This document shows, in pieces, positions 49,211 to 60,149 of a stretch of 64,000 nt of DNA. The position numbers and the translations under genes were made by a program. The stretch comes from Marsupella aquatica (lineage: Eukaryota; Marchantiophyta). The DNA lies in NCBI GenBank assembly GCA_973895155.1, contig OZ316896.1, positions 15,562,001 to 15,626,000 on the forward strand, in the 5' to 3' direction. Below the pieces are notes generated by a model. The model saw nothing but the letters and a program-made list of their open reading frames with translations, did not search any database and was not told the DNA's origin. How positions within the stretch are numbered: the first letter of the stretch is position 1; each line of letters starts with the position of its first letter.

Positions 49211-49985
49211 ATGGATTGATCGGTTGGAATGTACATGCAGCAATATTACTTAGTGTGTATGTAGTTTAGTCGGACAGGGAAATTACAAAAAATGGGCCTC
49301 GGACTTTCGAAGGAGACTGCAAAACTACACGGAGCAAAGTTTCGAAGACTTTACTGAATAAGTATCTCCGGTCCGCGCGATTAAGTCTCTACGATCCACG
49401 TTCGATCGAGGTTGTACGTAAACTACTTACAAAACTGACTTCGGTCCAAAAGTTTGGGTTAAAAAGAGTAGATGTTATAGGTCAACTATATATTAACTAC
49501 TCAGAATCTCGAAACAGAAGCATTCCATAGACGTCACAACTGAACCTGGGTAGTTTCGTAGTGTACAGGTAATTTTATAATCTAATGTATTACTCTGCCA
49601 GTCAATGTGTGAATCGTCGACGGTATGAAAATGTTGTTCGAAGAGGATAAATTGATTGTTCACCCTCGCGTCGATCACAGTACATGCCTGAAATAGCATG
49701 TGGAAAGACATTTCACATTTGTATATATATCTGTCAGAAATAGAAATGAACAAGCTGTCGTCCCCTACTTTGGGAACATTCCCATGTCTTAAACGAAGAG
49801 CGCTTCTGACAATCCGCCTGTGCTTGATGGTTTTCGCAGAGCGTGGATAGGAACCAATTTTGCAACCCCGACATGCTCAACGTCGCTTTGCAAGACTTGA
49901 CGAGTTGCCTGGATACAAGCTGTCAATGACCTCGGAGGTTCTGTGAGTACGTACATGTAAATTTATGTATTACAATCCGGCTTGA

Positions 49986-50717
49986 TTAAATTATCATCTC
50001 AGGATAGAGAATATCACGGATCTGGGTGCCCCCCATTGTCCTAGAAATCTCATGTGGACCTCGACAAAGAGAAGAGACCTCAGCTTGAAAGATGGAGTTT
50101 ATCATGAAGCCGTCTGAAATGGCTAGCAACGGAAGTTCAGCAAGGCGACCATCAATCTTGGCATGATCAATCATTTGTCTGATCGAGGTAGAACCTGAGG
50201 GATCGATAAGTCTGCACTGGACGAAGTAATTTGCATGCGATGAGCTCTTTAGTCTACGTGAAACGCACGCATCTTGCTGGCTGTGCTGATAGTGCTGATA
50301 TCAATGAGGAACGTACTACAGATCAGTGACCACGCAAGATGTCATAACGAACGAGTCCGAGCAAGTTCAGGAACGAGGAGGTGTCCGTTGGAACTTAGAA
50401 GATCCTGGCTATGGTCGTACTGTACTCAAACTACGTACTTCTGCTCAAGTGGTCGATGATTTCTGCCGAGAAAGATGTAACTAAGCCACAATCTTCAGAA
50501 ACTTACTTAACGGCGGGGACTCAGGAGCAAGCAAAAGCATCCGACCATGCGGACCCAGAGGTCTTGCCTCATAACGGACGTGTTTCACGGGATCATGCAG
50601 CTTTGGTTCGACATGGCTACCGTGGTCACCGGCCCGACCACCGCTGGAGTCCGGAGGCATGTGCGTGAAATGAAGTACATCCAAGCATTTCTTTGAGGAA
50701 TGCCTGTCGCTATGCAT
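49986..50717 (-). CDS. Possible small two-exon gene, unknown family
   Basis: I do not recognise this product. Exon 1 at 50717-50507 begins with ATG and ends at a perfect GTAAGT donor in phase 1. Exon 2 at 50272-49986 begins after CAGCAAG and ends at TAA, with matching phase. The 234-bp intron is of ordinary plant size. The spliced frame gives 165 residues. Exon 2 has balanced, protein-like composition (for example IRQMIDHAKIDGRLAELP and GGTQIRDILYPEMII) with no repeats, signal peptide or membrane segment. A further protein-like minus-strand frame at 51021-51239 could be an upstream exon, but I cannot connect it by phase. It may be a small lineage-specific gene, a gene fragment, or chance. It is divergently oriented to nothing nearby and lies 0.8 kb beyond the bHLH gene, tail to tail. 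Confidence 0.3.
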
Positions 50718-52270
50718 TCACATGCTATCGATGTCGGGAACGTGGTCAAGGGGTAAATGTCGGCATCGGACAGATGTCTGTCAAATCGACATTTATATAC
50801 TTAAAGCTGCTGCAGCTCAGACTCTTCAGACCATCATCGGGTGTCGCCTTCTCAGGACCTTTTTCCTGCTTAGGACAACAAGCGCGCGGCCTCCAGACCT
50901 CGGGCTGAGGCACAGTCCTGCGGTCTGAAGGTAGAGATGGAGGGACCTTGGAGAACACGATCCTTGAAACAGGGGCTGTTTATGATTGCGTTCGAAAGCA
51001 AGGAGGCTTGCAGGCAAAGTTTAACAGTGTTCCACCGACATTGTGATTCTAGCTTCATCATCATAGTCAATAGGAGCTATAGTAGACATCTTCTCATCGA
51101 TACTCTCACTCGTGTGAGTTGAGTCTCTTGGAGACGGGTGATTGATCATTGAAGCCAGCACCTCGCTTACTGGTGGAAGAGGGCGATTCTCACCCGCCCC
51201 GCCCTGGATCAGGCCCAGCGGTTGCGCATGCGCTTGCAAGGACTACTGTCCGTCCGTTGATCCATCGCACAATCATTCTGATGCAGCCTCATGATTTTCT
51301 CTTGTTTGAACACGGTGCTTCATAATCAGGTGCTCTGCAACATGCCGAAATTCGTAGCGAAGTCTGTACAGTCAGTTAGTACAGTCGTGTGTCAATCGTC
51401 ATGCGGCTATGGTCACACGATTATGACCCTTTCTCACAAGTTGGGGTTAGACACGGCTGGCATTGGAAGAGATCGTATATTTACGAGGTAGCGAAAGCGA
51501 CGAACGTAGCTAGGGTCATGATCGCAACTTTTTGGATTGCGAGGGTAGAGGAATGATTACCTTAACTTTTCGGGATGTAGGTCGATAGGGACTAAATTTG
51601 TCTGAGTGCGTAGCTCGCGGGAGAAGATGCAGCACGGTTCTGGTAGAGCACTTTCTCTCAACAGAAAACCTATACTAGAGTTTAAAAGAGAGGACACGGC
51701 GCAATGTGTACACTTGAGCCCTGCATAGCGACTCGTCATTTGATCAGATTACGGTTCCAAATGATCTCGGAATAAATTTTATTTTCGTTTCCATCTGAGA
51801 GCAAACAAAGTTGTACCTATATGTACTTATAAGACCATAAGTCTGTAGCTCGAGGTCTGTCGATGTTGCTCTGGACTGCCACTGGTTTCCTCTCTTCCAA
51901 ACTTAGGCTTGCCTACATCCCTTTCATTGTCGGGCTCAGATGTGATCCACATTCTGTATCGCGATATTAACGGGGCTACTAACCCGACAAAATTGTAATC
52001 GCGATATTACAAGAGAGCGTCGATTAGGATCCTCGTTAATGGAACGTTGAGCTCTAGCTGGTCAATTTCCACACTTGGCACCAGCGAAACTTGCATCCTT
52101 CCTTTTCTGAAATAAGTTAACAGTAGAGGGTACAGTGTCTTCAATGCAGCACCATCCGTTACTTGGTCTTGAACAGCGAGTCGCTCAGATCGTCCCTGCA
52201 AACAGCTTGACTTGGGAAAATTCAATCAATTATTGCGTGGACATAAAGAAACATTAAATATACTCGAAAT
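50718..52270. other. Non-coding stretch
   Basis: Nothing with domain support is seen. The minus-strand open frame at 51021-51239 has protein-like composition and might belong with the candidate gene at 49986-50717, but there is no splice evidence strong enough to join them. Confidence 0.4.
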
Positions 52271-52277
52271 TCTTATA

Positions 52278-52526
52278 CTCCATCAATCATGAATTCTGGG
52301 GCAGAACAAGTATCTATTCGTTGGAAGACATCCAGAACCTTGCAGGATAAGCATTGACTCAATTGGGCGTATGACCGAATAAATCAACAGTGTCTCTATA
52401 GACTCCATCATCAATCATGAATTCTGCGGCAGAACAAGTAACTATTCGATGGAAGACATCTAGAACTTTGCAGGATAACCATTGACTCAATTGGGGCGTA
52501 TGACCGAATAAACCAACAGTGTCTCC
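52278..52526. repeat. Two-copy tandem duplication, ~124 bp unit
   Basis: 'ctccatcaatcatgaattct', 'ggcagaacaagta', 'ggaagacatc', 'aactttgcaggataa', 'cattgactcaattggg' and 'cgtatgaccgaataaa' occur in both units with few differences. Confidence 0.9.
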
Positions 52527-53188
52527 ACCGAGGAATTAATTCAAAGCCACTCACTGCTTGTGTTCCGTGGGCAGGCTTTTGACGTCGGACTGCAGCACCA
52601 CGCTACTAACAGTACGATCATACTGCAACCCCAATTTGTACTGTATGGTGTCTGCAGCCATAAAGGGCCTCGCTCAGTCAGAAAATCTTACGTCTGTGTT
52701 GTACGCGAGCCCATATTAAAACAACTCCTTTGCCCTGCTGCAGCCTTACGGTCCAGCGCCTGCCTCTCTGCACCTTTACGTCATAGAAACTTTTGAATGT
52801 CGTCTTTCTCTTCGTTCCACCGTGTCAGGTTCTCTGCAGCTAGTTCATTTTTCGTATCATCGATCCCTCTGCCACCAAATTGTCCGGGCGCGCTGTTCTT
52901 TTAAGGAAACTCAAGTACTCCTCCGTGTGTACCTTCAGAGTAATTCATTTCCATTTAAAGGTCGTGCATCGATCACCCCTTGCCTCAAGACACGAGTGCG
53001 ATGGATCTGTTTGCTGAGCAGGGCCTCGATCACTCCTGACTCTGCCGTAGCAACAGACGACTCTTCCAGCTTTTCTTTTCCGTGGTCTGTGCCTGCTGCA
53101 TGACAAGCATATCTAGCCGACGACTTTTCAGAGCTCACCTTCTACATATTCAAGGAATAATGTAAGCTTTCTGCATGGCGTCGATCAT

Positions 53189-53967
53189 CTGTTTCAATAG
53201 AATTTCTGTGGATCGACGAAGGACGGGAAGTTACCGGTTGTAGACGTTTTCTTGGCCGTTGCAAATCAAACTTAGTTTATACCGATTGATAAAGAGCAGA
53301 ACTGGTTGTAGACTTACTATATAACCCAGTGCAGAACTTGAGTCAGGGGTCTTTAATTCTAGTAGTCACCTCTGGAACAAATTCTTGGTAAGCCTACGTA
53401 CCCCAGCATTGAACCATGTACGTTCACAAATTATCTTAGTTGATGATCTGTTTCAATAGAGCTTATGTGGATAAAAAAAGGACGGGAAGTTACGGTGGAA
53501 GACGTTTTTTTGGACTTGCAAATCAAACTTAGTTTATACCCATAGAGAATGAAAGAACCGGTTGTGGACTGAATAAATTATAAATCAGTGCCGAATTTGA
53601 GTCAGAGGCTTGTCATTTTAGTCAGGGGCTTGTCATTTTAGTAGTCTCCTCTGGAACAAATTCTTGGTAAGCTTTTACTCCAGCATTCAACCATGTACGT
53701 TCACAAACTATCTTATGATAATCTGTTTCAATAGAATTTTATATATGGGAGACCCAAAAGGACAGGAAGCTACAGTTCCCACTGGTTGTAGGCGTTTTTT
53801 TTTGGCCTTGCAAATTAATCCGGGTGCAAATCAAACTTATTTTATACCCATAAAGAATGAAGTGGACTTAATATAACTCAGTGCAGAATTGGAGTTATGG
53901 GCTTATCATTTTAGTATTCTCTGGAACAAATTATTGGTAAACCTACCCCAGCATGGAACCATGTACC
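53189..53967. repeat. Three-copy tandem repeat, ~265 bp unit
   Basis: Units start at about 53189, 53448 and 53723 with 'ctgtttcaatagaa'. They share 'aggacgggaagtta', 'gacgtttt', 'ttgcaaatcaaacttagttt', 'cagtgcagaa', 'cctctggaacaaattcttgg' and 'ccccagcattgaaccatgta'. Similarity is high between units 2 and 3. No coding capacity or pol III boxes are seen. Confidence 0.9.
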
Positions 53968-54479
53968 TGCCTGCACACATGATCGTATGACCAGGAGGGC
54001 AACAGTGGTCAATCTTCCTAATATAAAACTCTCAGGCATGCAAGTTGAGATCTTAGAAAAAATCAATCACATGACCTGAAACCTGACTGGTTAGGTACTA
54101 CTACGCACAAGTGACGTGAGGACTTGGGAATATTGACAGAGTGAGGGTACAACCGCAAGAAAGTTTGCTAAAATATGATTCGAATAATCTGATATGATGG
54201 AGTGGACCTAGTTAGTTTAATTAAATCACCCAAGTGGAAGCTTTGATAAACACAAACTTTTGGGACGTTTGGGTTGATCCCTCGATAGACAGGTGAAACC
54301 TTGATGAACACAGCTGAGATGATATTTAAAGTTACTCTGACAGCATGTTTTACACTTCTACTCCTAAGATGACATGTAAACATGGCATGGGCTCGTTAAA
54401 TATTCTGTCCATGTAAACTACCTCTAGTGAATCATGAACTCCATTCACTAGTAAAAGGAGTTTGGTTCCCTTGGTTGCA

Positions 54480-54600
54480 TGACTACCGTTTATACCAGGC
54501 CCTTGAGTGGTCACGATAGACTGAACAATGTATATTCCTGTTTTTGATAATACTGTCTACTAGCTGGGGTCATTTTTGTACCTCATCACAGTCCCAAATC
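54480..54600. repeat. Dispersed repeat relic
   Basis: 'accaggccc', 'gagtggtcacgatagactga', 'acaatg' and 'gctggggtcatttttg' align with the family at 32160, 34380 and 38240. It is a single truncated copy. Confidence 0.5.
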
Positions 54601-56458
54601 TTCACATTGTAAGGTTTCGGGAGTATCATGGCATTCTAAGTTCCTGGCTCAGAATTATTGCGAGCTGTTAGTGTTGCCCCGGAGTGTTGCTTGAACAATG
54701 GACTTTGAATCTTTGAGGGTGGACGAAGAGACGAAACTTACAGACTTTTTCTCGAAGCATTACAGTTCAAAGGATTGATTCGTTCGATGAGAAGTATGAA
54801 TGATGCAGAAGCCAATTCAACAAAATGGCCGCGCGCGCAAACACGTACGTGTGATCATCTATGACTGCTGCTGCCACTGTCTACAGTATCATTCAGTAGT
54901 TGCTACCGACTTCGGTCTGGAGTGGTCTGCTTCATACCAGACCGTCGAGCTCGCTACACTCCACAACTTGCTGCCCTCGGTCCCTTCAGTGCCAGTATGA
55001 TCAGAATCGTCATCACTCGAGGATTGAAGGAGACCGCAGGACTGTAATCTGCTGCTCAGTTTGTTCAAGACAGTCCTCAGTCGGCTGAAATGGACAGTAC
55101 TGTAGTAACTTCATTCATTGAGGCCATGGCAGGCCAGGCCAGGCCAGGCTGCACAGTGTCATGCCTTTCAAGGGAGAGGGAAAGTGGATCTAACTTGAAT
55201 GTCCAGTGTGATCGTTTTACTTTCAGTAAACAAAATTACAAAGTTTCTGTTCGAGATTGTGCAGAGTGACTGATCGGGTGGTCTTCCCCATGCTCACTCA
55301 TGAGTAAGTTGTCTGTGGCCCAAAATTTGTCCTCAGCGACGCACTTCTCTGTCCCTGCCTACTGCCTCTTATTCTTTCTAGATGTGCGGTGTTTCCCACT
55401 GGATGGACCAGAAATGACGAGAAAAATATCCTCTGACGTAGGCAAACCTTGCACTAGGTAGGGTATCAAACAGTTTTTATTGTTTATTTGGTCTTCAGAG
55501 GATTCATTCATATATAATTCATTCGAGTGAAGGAAATAAATCACCAAGTTCACTCCTCACCCCAATCATCACACTTTTTCTGATCTGGTCAGGGCTCGTC
55601 TTCTTTCCAGTTTGGGCATAGGCAGGGGCCTGGCTTTCGACTAGCCCATTGTGGTCGGTTCCAGGGTCGGTTTGGGGGGCCTGGCTTTCGACTAGCACAT
55701 TGTGGGCTCCCTTTTGTATAAGCTCTTTTTCTTCACTGTGTCCACACGCCTCAGGCTTGGTCTTCCCCACCCTTGCCTGTTGGGCCAGCCCACGTGTGTC
55801 TGCAGAGGCCATTGGATGGGTCCAGAGCAGTATTCACATTCTTCGATGTGGTCATGGTAGTGAGAGGACCACTAACCACAATGACATTTGCAATGTGGTC
55901 ACTGCCATTGCAAGATTTAATTGATGCAGCTGATGAAGATTCAAAGAATGCTACGATTCATTTTGAAAAACAGAGAGCTATCGAGCAAGTTCGACAACAA
56001 GTGACTCAGGATACCATGTGTCCATAGAGCAGAGTCATGTTTTTCCCTCCTCGCGACGGTGTTGCTGATTGCCGCCATGCTGACCTCGTCTTTTCCGGTG
56101 CTGGAGTTCGGACCCTCAGGGATGTGGTTGTTGTGGACCCTACTAGTGGGGCCAATGTTGCCCAGGATGTTACCACGGCAGCTCATGTCCCTGGTCACGC
56201 AGCTAGCTCTAGGCTGCACAATTAAAAGAGGAAGCCTATGCTATTTGGTACCCTGACGATCTCTTCTACCCCTTTGCCGTCGGTTGAGGTTTTTGGGGTG
56301 GTTCACCCAACCTTTGACTGCTTCTTACAATCTTGTGCGATTGCTTATGTTGCATGAAGACCTTATCCACCAGTGTCTGTCATCATAGCCTTTTTTTACC
56401 TATAGAGAGTGTCAGTTGCACTCTAGCGGGCTCAGACATTCACTATTTTTCCCAGGGT
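54601..56458. other. Non-coding stretch next to the retroelement
   Basis: No gene is supported. A GGCCA microsatellite lies at about 55130-55150. A duplicated phrase 'gggcctggctttcgactagc' followed by 'cattgtgg' occurs at about 55627 and 55677, about 50 bp apart. Open frames on both strands between 55519 and 56219 overlap each other and have no recognisable family. Confidence 0.45.
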
Positions 56459-57176
56459 GTCGTGACATATAGTATCGTAGCCATAGTGTATCGAAAACAT
56501 ACAAGTCACCGGCAAGGCATATGTGCAAGCTGCTAGCAACCAACATGCATAGAAAAAGTCCAATCACATTCACAAGTGCCAAGAAAAAGCAAATGAAGTG
56601 GTATGTACGTAGTGGAGGTGTAAACCTATGTATTATAAAAGGCGTGATAGAAACAAGTGTACTGAAATCGAATCGAAAACCGACGGGATGTCAAGATCGG
56701 CCGGGAGCATCTAACGAATCATTGTGTGAATCCCGTGTACGAAACCGACGAGCACTGTCTGAGCTCTGTCGACAGCGATTCAAGAAGAACTGAAAACCCA
56801 CAAAGAAAAACATGCCCTAAATAAACAAAGTCCTAGCGTCACACTAACAAGCGCGTTTGCTTCAAGATCGCCTGGCATTTGCTATAAGAACATGTCGCTA
56901 ACTCAAGTCGTACACTAGCCCTAACTACATACCTAGCGGGCATGCGAGGGACATGCCGATGTGCATAAGAGGCACTGTCCCTCGGCATGATAGCTATCGT
57001 GACATATAGTATCGTAGCCATAGTGTATCAAAAACATACAAGTCACCGACAAGGCATATGTGCAAGCTGCTAGCAACCAACATGCATAGAAAAAGTCCAA
57101 TTAATCACATTCACAAGTGCCAAGAAAAAGCAAATGAAGTGGTATGTACGTAGTGGAGGTGTAAACCTCTATATCC
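56459..57176 (-). repeat. Probable 3' LTR region with an A-B-A direct repeat
   Basis: A block of about 175 bp is present at 56997-57170 and again at 56459-56634, same orientation, nearly identical apart from a 4-bp insertion and single changes. The two are separated by about 362 bp of unrelated sequence. The right-hand copy begins immediately after the polypurine-like tract, where a 3' LTR should begin. The arrangement may be a whole LTR (block A plus spacer B) followed by a truncated second LTR, or a short LTR with a nearby solo copy. Clean TG...CA ends and target duplications are not evident, so LTR limits are uncertain. Confidence 0.5.
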
Positions 57177-57187
57177 CCCCCCAGACC
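57176..57187 (-). other. Polypurine-like tract upstream of the 3' LTR
   Basis: On the minus strand a run of eight G follows 'gtct', directly after the integrase-PHD frame and directly before the repeated terminal block. This is where second-strand priming would occur in an LTR retrotransposon. Its purine stretch is short and atypical (all G). Confidence 0.4.
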
Positions 57188-57214
57188 ACAGCCAAAAGGA
57201 GGGCTGAAGAAAAT

Positions 57215-58490
57215 TCAGGTAGCACGTGGAGCACAGGAAGGGCAAAACCATAACCCTTCTGGCACCTGGGTAAGTTCAGGCCGAAGGCAGAAAAGATGGT
57301 ACCCTCCATTGCAATTGTCACACAGCAGCATCTGGTCAACATCATCAATTCGCAAACACACTTTGCAAGGGTAGTCCACAGGTGGAATCCAGGTAGAAGT
57401 CACAATGGTGGGATCCAGGTTAGGCAGATGACAAGGGGCGCAATTCTTGGCATTGTCAGCAATTGTGCGCCCATCTGCCCCTTGTAACTCTAGCACTCCA
57501 GACGGTCGAATAGCTTTAACCCTGAGAATAGTACGACTGGTAGAGGTGTCCAGGGTGTCATTAGCTTGCCGCTGCAAGTACACAAAATCTCCCACATCAA
57601 ACTTCCTGACCTTGGGCTGAAAAGTGCCCCCTCGTGTGTGTGCATAACGCAGTGTGTCCCTGTGTTGTGCAATGGCCAAATTCTCCATGGCCATGGGCAT
57701 AACCCTCCTGAATAGGGCAGCCCTCTCAGAGATCACATCAGACCAAGTCATAGTTGAATCCAAGTCCACCACCTGAAGCATGTGAGCAACAATAGCAGAA
57801 GGTGGAACTGGGTGACGACCAAACAACAAGAAGTAGGGAGAAAAGTTAGACAATAATGCATGTCTGGACATCCTATACCCCATGGCAATGTAGGGTAAGG
57901 CCAGGTCCCAATTCTCCTTGTTTTTGGTGAGGCAGATCTTCCGGAGATCCTTCTTGCATGTCTGAACCATGCGCTCTGCCAAGCCATCTGCTTGTGGGTG
58001 ATCTCGTGATGTTCGGCGATGATCAATGAGGGCCTGATCAAGCAGCTCCTAGAACTCTCCTCTGAACTCTGATTCTTGGTCAGTGAGACATTCTGCACAA
58101 GCTCCAAAGCGACTGAGAACTTGTTGCAAGAATGCCTGGCTGGTGCTATGGGAGGTCTTATTGTGCAATGCCACAAGTTCTATCCACTTGGAGAAATGCT
58201 CTATCATGATCATGATGTAGAGATTACCCCGAGATGTGAGAGGTAATTCTCCAGCCAAATCACATGACCAACGATAAAACATGCCCTGAATAGAGAGTGG
58301 ATGAAGTGTGGGTTGCCGAGATGTGAAAGAAGTCCTTACCCTATCACACTGCTCACACCGGGCAATAACATCTTGAACCTGGCCATGCATGCCTCTCCAA
58401 TGATAATGGGGGACCAAGAGGCTATAAGTCCTCTTAACACCAAAATGACCAAGCTCAGAATGTACCTTACGGATAAGGCCAACCCTCTCA
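57215..58490 (-). pseudogene. Retroelement integrase with C-terminal PHD finger (interrupted)
   Basis: Integrase joins element cDNA to host DNA. Reading leftward from about 58490, the zinc-binding HHCC region is present (HSELGHFG, then CEQC at about 58355). The catalytic core shows the first Asp in WSCDLAGEL, the second in CLTDQESEF and the Glu in ADGLAERM, so the D,D-35-E triad is retained. The position after the second Asp reads E where the usual family sequence has G. A TAG at 58049-58051 lies between the second Asp and the Glu. The C-terminal region ends in a PHD finger (CKVC, CDNC, GYHLFC, WFCPSC; about 57227-57367), with the frame ending at 57215. Most chromoviral gypsy elements carry a chromodomain here; none is seen. 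The frame differs from that of RNase H, which stops at 58488, so a one-base indel separates them. Confidence 0.88.
57224..57370 (-). other. PHD finger at the integrase C-terminus
   Basis: The Cys4-His-Cys3 pattern is complete: CxxC, then CDxC, H-x2-C and CPxC, with the conserved Trp two residues before the last Cys pair (WFCPSC). Acidic residues precede the LLCDNCN strand, as in PHD fingers that read the unmodified H3 tail, although this specificity is inference. PHD fingers bind histone tails, so the domain could steer integration to particular chromatin, as the chromodomain does in chromoviruses. Confidence 0.85.
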
Positions 58491-60149
58491 TGAATGGGTC
58501 ACTTCCCTGTCTGGCAGGCAGCGCACAAGATGATCTCCCTTCCACAAGTAGCGCTTGGACCTTTGCTGAATTCGGTCTCTCTGGGCAGCGTAACATGGGT
58601 GGGGTACTCCCCATGCTGCAGAAATTTCAGTGTCGTTGTCCTCCCATATGTCCACCACAGGTTGGTCAACAATGTAGCATGGCAGCAAAGCAAGATAGGT
58701 AGATGCATGAAATGTAGGCAGGATAGAAACCTGGTCAAAATCCTGCCGTGCATCTGAGGAATCATCAGAGGTAATCAAAGGGCTACGGGACATAGTGTCA
58801 GCATTCTGATGTGTCACACCAGGCCTATGAATTACCTCAAAGTCATACTCCTGGAGTATGAGCACCCAACGAGCAAGCTTGCCAGTAAGCTTGTCATTGG
58901 TCATCAACCACTTCAAGGGCTGGTGGTTGGTGTAGAGGACAAGCCTGGTCCCATAGAGGTAGGGCCTGTAATGTATGACAGCCCACACAACAGCAAGGCA
59001 TTCACCCTCATACGAAGAATAATGACTCTCTGCCTGATTGTTGCTCCTGGATGCATAGGCAATGACGTACTCTTTACCTTCCTCATCATGTTGGCCCAGA
59101 ATGGCACCAATCCTAAGGGCACTCCAATTTGTGTGTAGCACAAAGACCTTGCTGAAATCAGGTCTTCTCAACACCGGGTATTCTGAGAGCTTCTCCTTCA
59201 AAGTGGCAAATGCTGCCTCAGCATCTGTACTCCATGTCCAAGTCACATTCTTTTTCAACAAAGCATACAATGGGTGTGCAATGGTGCTGAAATCTTTGAT
59301 GTAGATCCGATAGTAATTGCACAACCCAATAAAACTCCTCAAAGTGTGAACATCGGTAGGAGTGGGCATTTCCAAGATGGATACCACCTTGGCCCAGTGA
59401 GCCATGGTTCCATTTGGAAGAATGCGGTGCCCAAGGTATACTACTGATCTGACAGCAAATTCACACTTCTTGGGGTGTATCTTTAGGTTCACCTTCTTAA
59501 GCCTCATGAATAGCTCCTCAAGGTCAAGTAGATGTCGGTCAAATCCTTTGCTGTGGACCAACACATCATCAATGTAGCATTTCAGAAACTCAGCACCTTG
59601 AAGAACCTGGTCCATGACTCTTTGAAAGAATATGGGCGCATTCTTCAAGCCAAATGGCATCACCAACCACTCCCATAGTTGGTTACTGCCATGGAAAGCT
59701 ATTTTCTTGCGGTCCTTTGCAAGCAGCAAAATCTGGTTAAAGCCTTGCCTTAGATCCACAAGAGTGAAGATGTTTGAGTCTCCAATGCTGTCAAATAGCT
59801 CCTCTAGCCGTGGCATGGGGTACCTGTCCTGGGGTGTGACCAGGTTCAGTGGCCTGTAGTCCCCACACATGCGCTTCTCTGTCCATAATCCACTGGAATC
59901 CTTCTTTGCTGGCATCACTGTAGCTGCTGAAAAATGTGATGTAGATGGCTGAATAAGACCAGCTTCATAGAGCTCTTGGCACCTCTCTTCCACCAGCTGC
60001 CACTCATGCTTACTCAAATGGTGCCTCCGACTGAAGATAGGTGTTTCATCAGCCAACTCAATGGAGAACTGCACGGTCTTGCACTTACCCAAGTCCTTCA
60101 TAGAGAAAGCAAACACGTTCTCATGCAAGTGACCAGAAGCCAAGTGAGA
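58488..60149 (-). pseudogene. Retroelement reverse transcriptase/RNase H
   Basis: This is one uninterrupted frame of about 550 residues. RT motifs are in order: PAKKDSSGLW and MCGDYRPLN, FTLVDLRQGFNQI (first catalytic Asp), WLVMPFGLKNAP, and CYIDDVLVHSK (YxDD box, intact). A connection region and RNase H follow. RNase H appears damaged: where gypsy elements normally read TD at the first catalytic Asp the sequence is LHTNWSA, and YTNHQPLKWL replaces the usual YTDHQ. Both are explained by one G-to-A change each. The frame overlaps the end of the methyltransferase frame by about 70 bases in the -1 register. It could have been reached by programmed -1 frameshifting or by an indel; no canonical slippery heptamer is obvious. 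The frame stops at 58488, where a small indel shifts into the integrase frame. Confidence 0.93.

Noticed and set aside
55519-56219. Overlapping open frames on both strands beside the retroelement
   Set aside because: They overlap one another on opposite strands, contain a duplicated phrase and match no family. They could be LTR-flanking or host spacer sequence.
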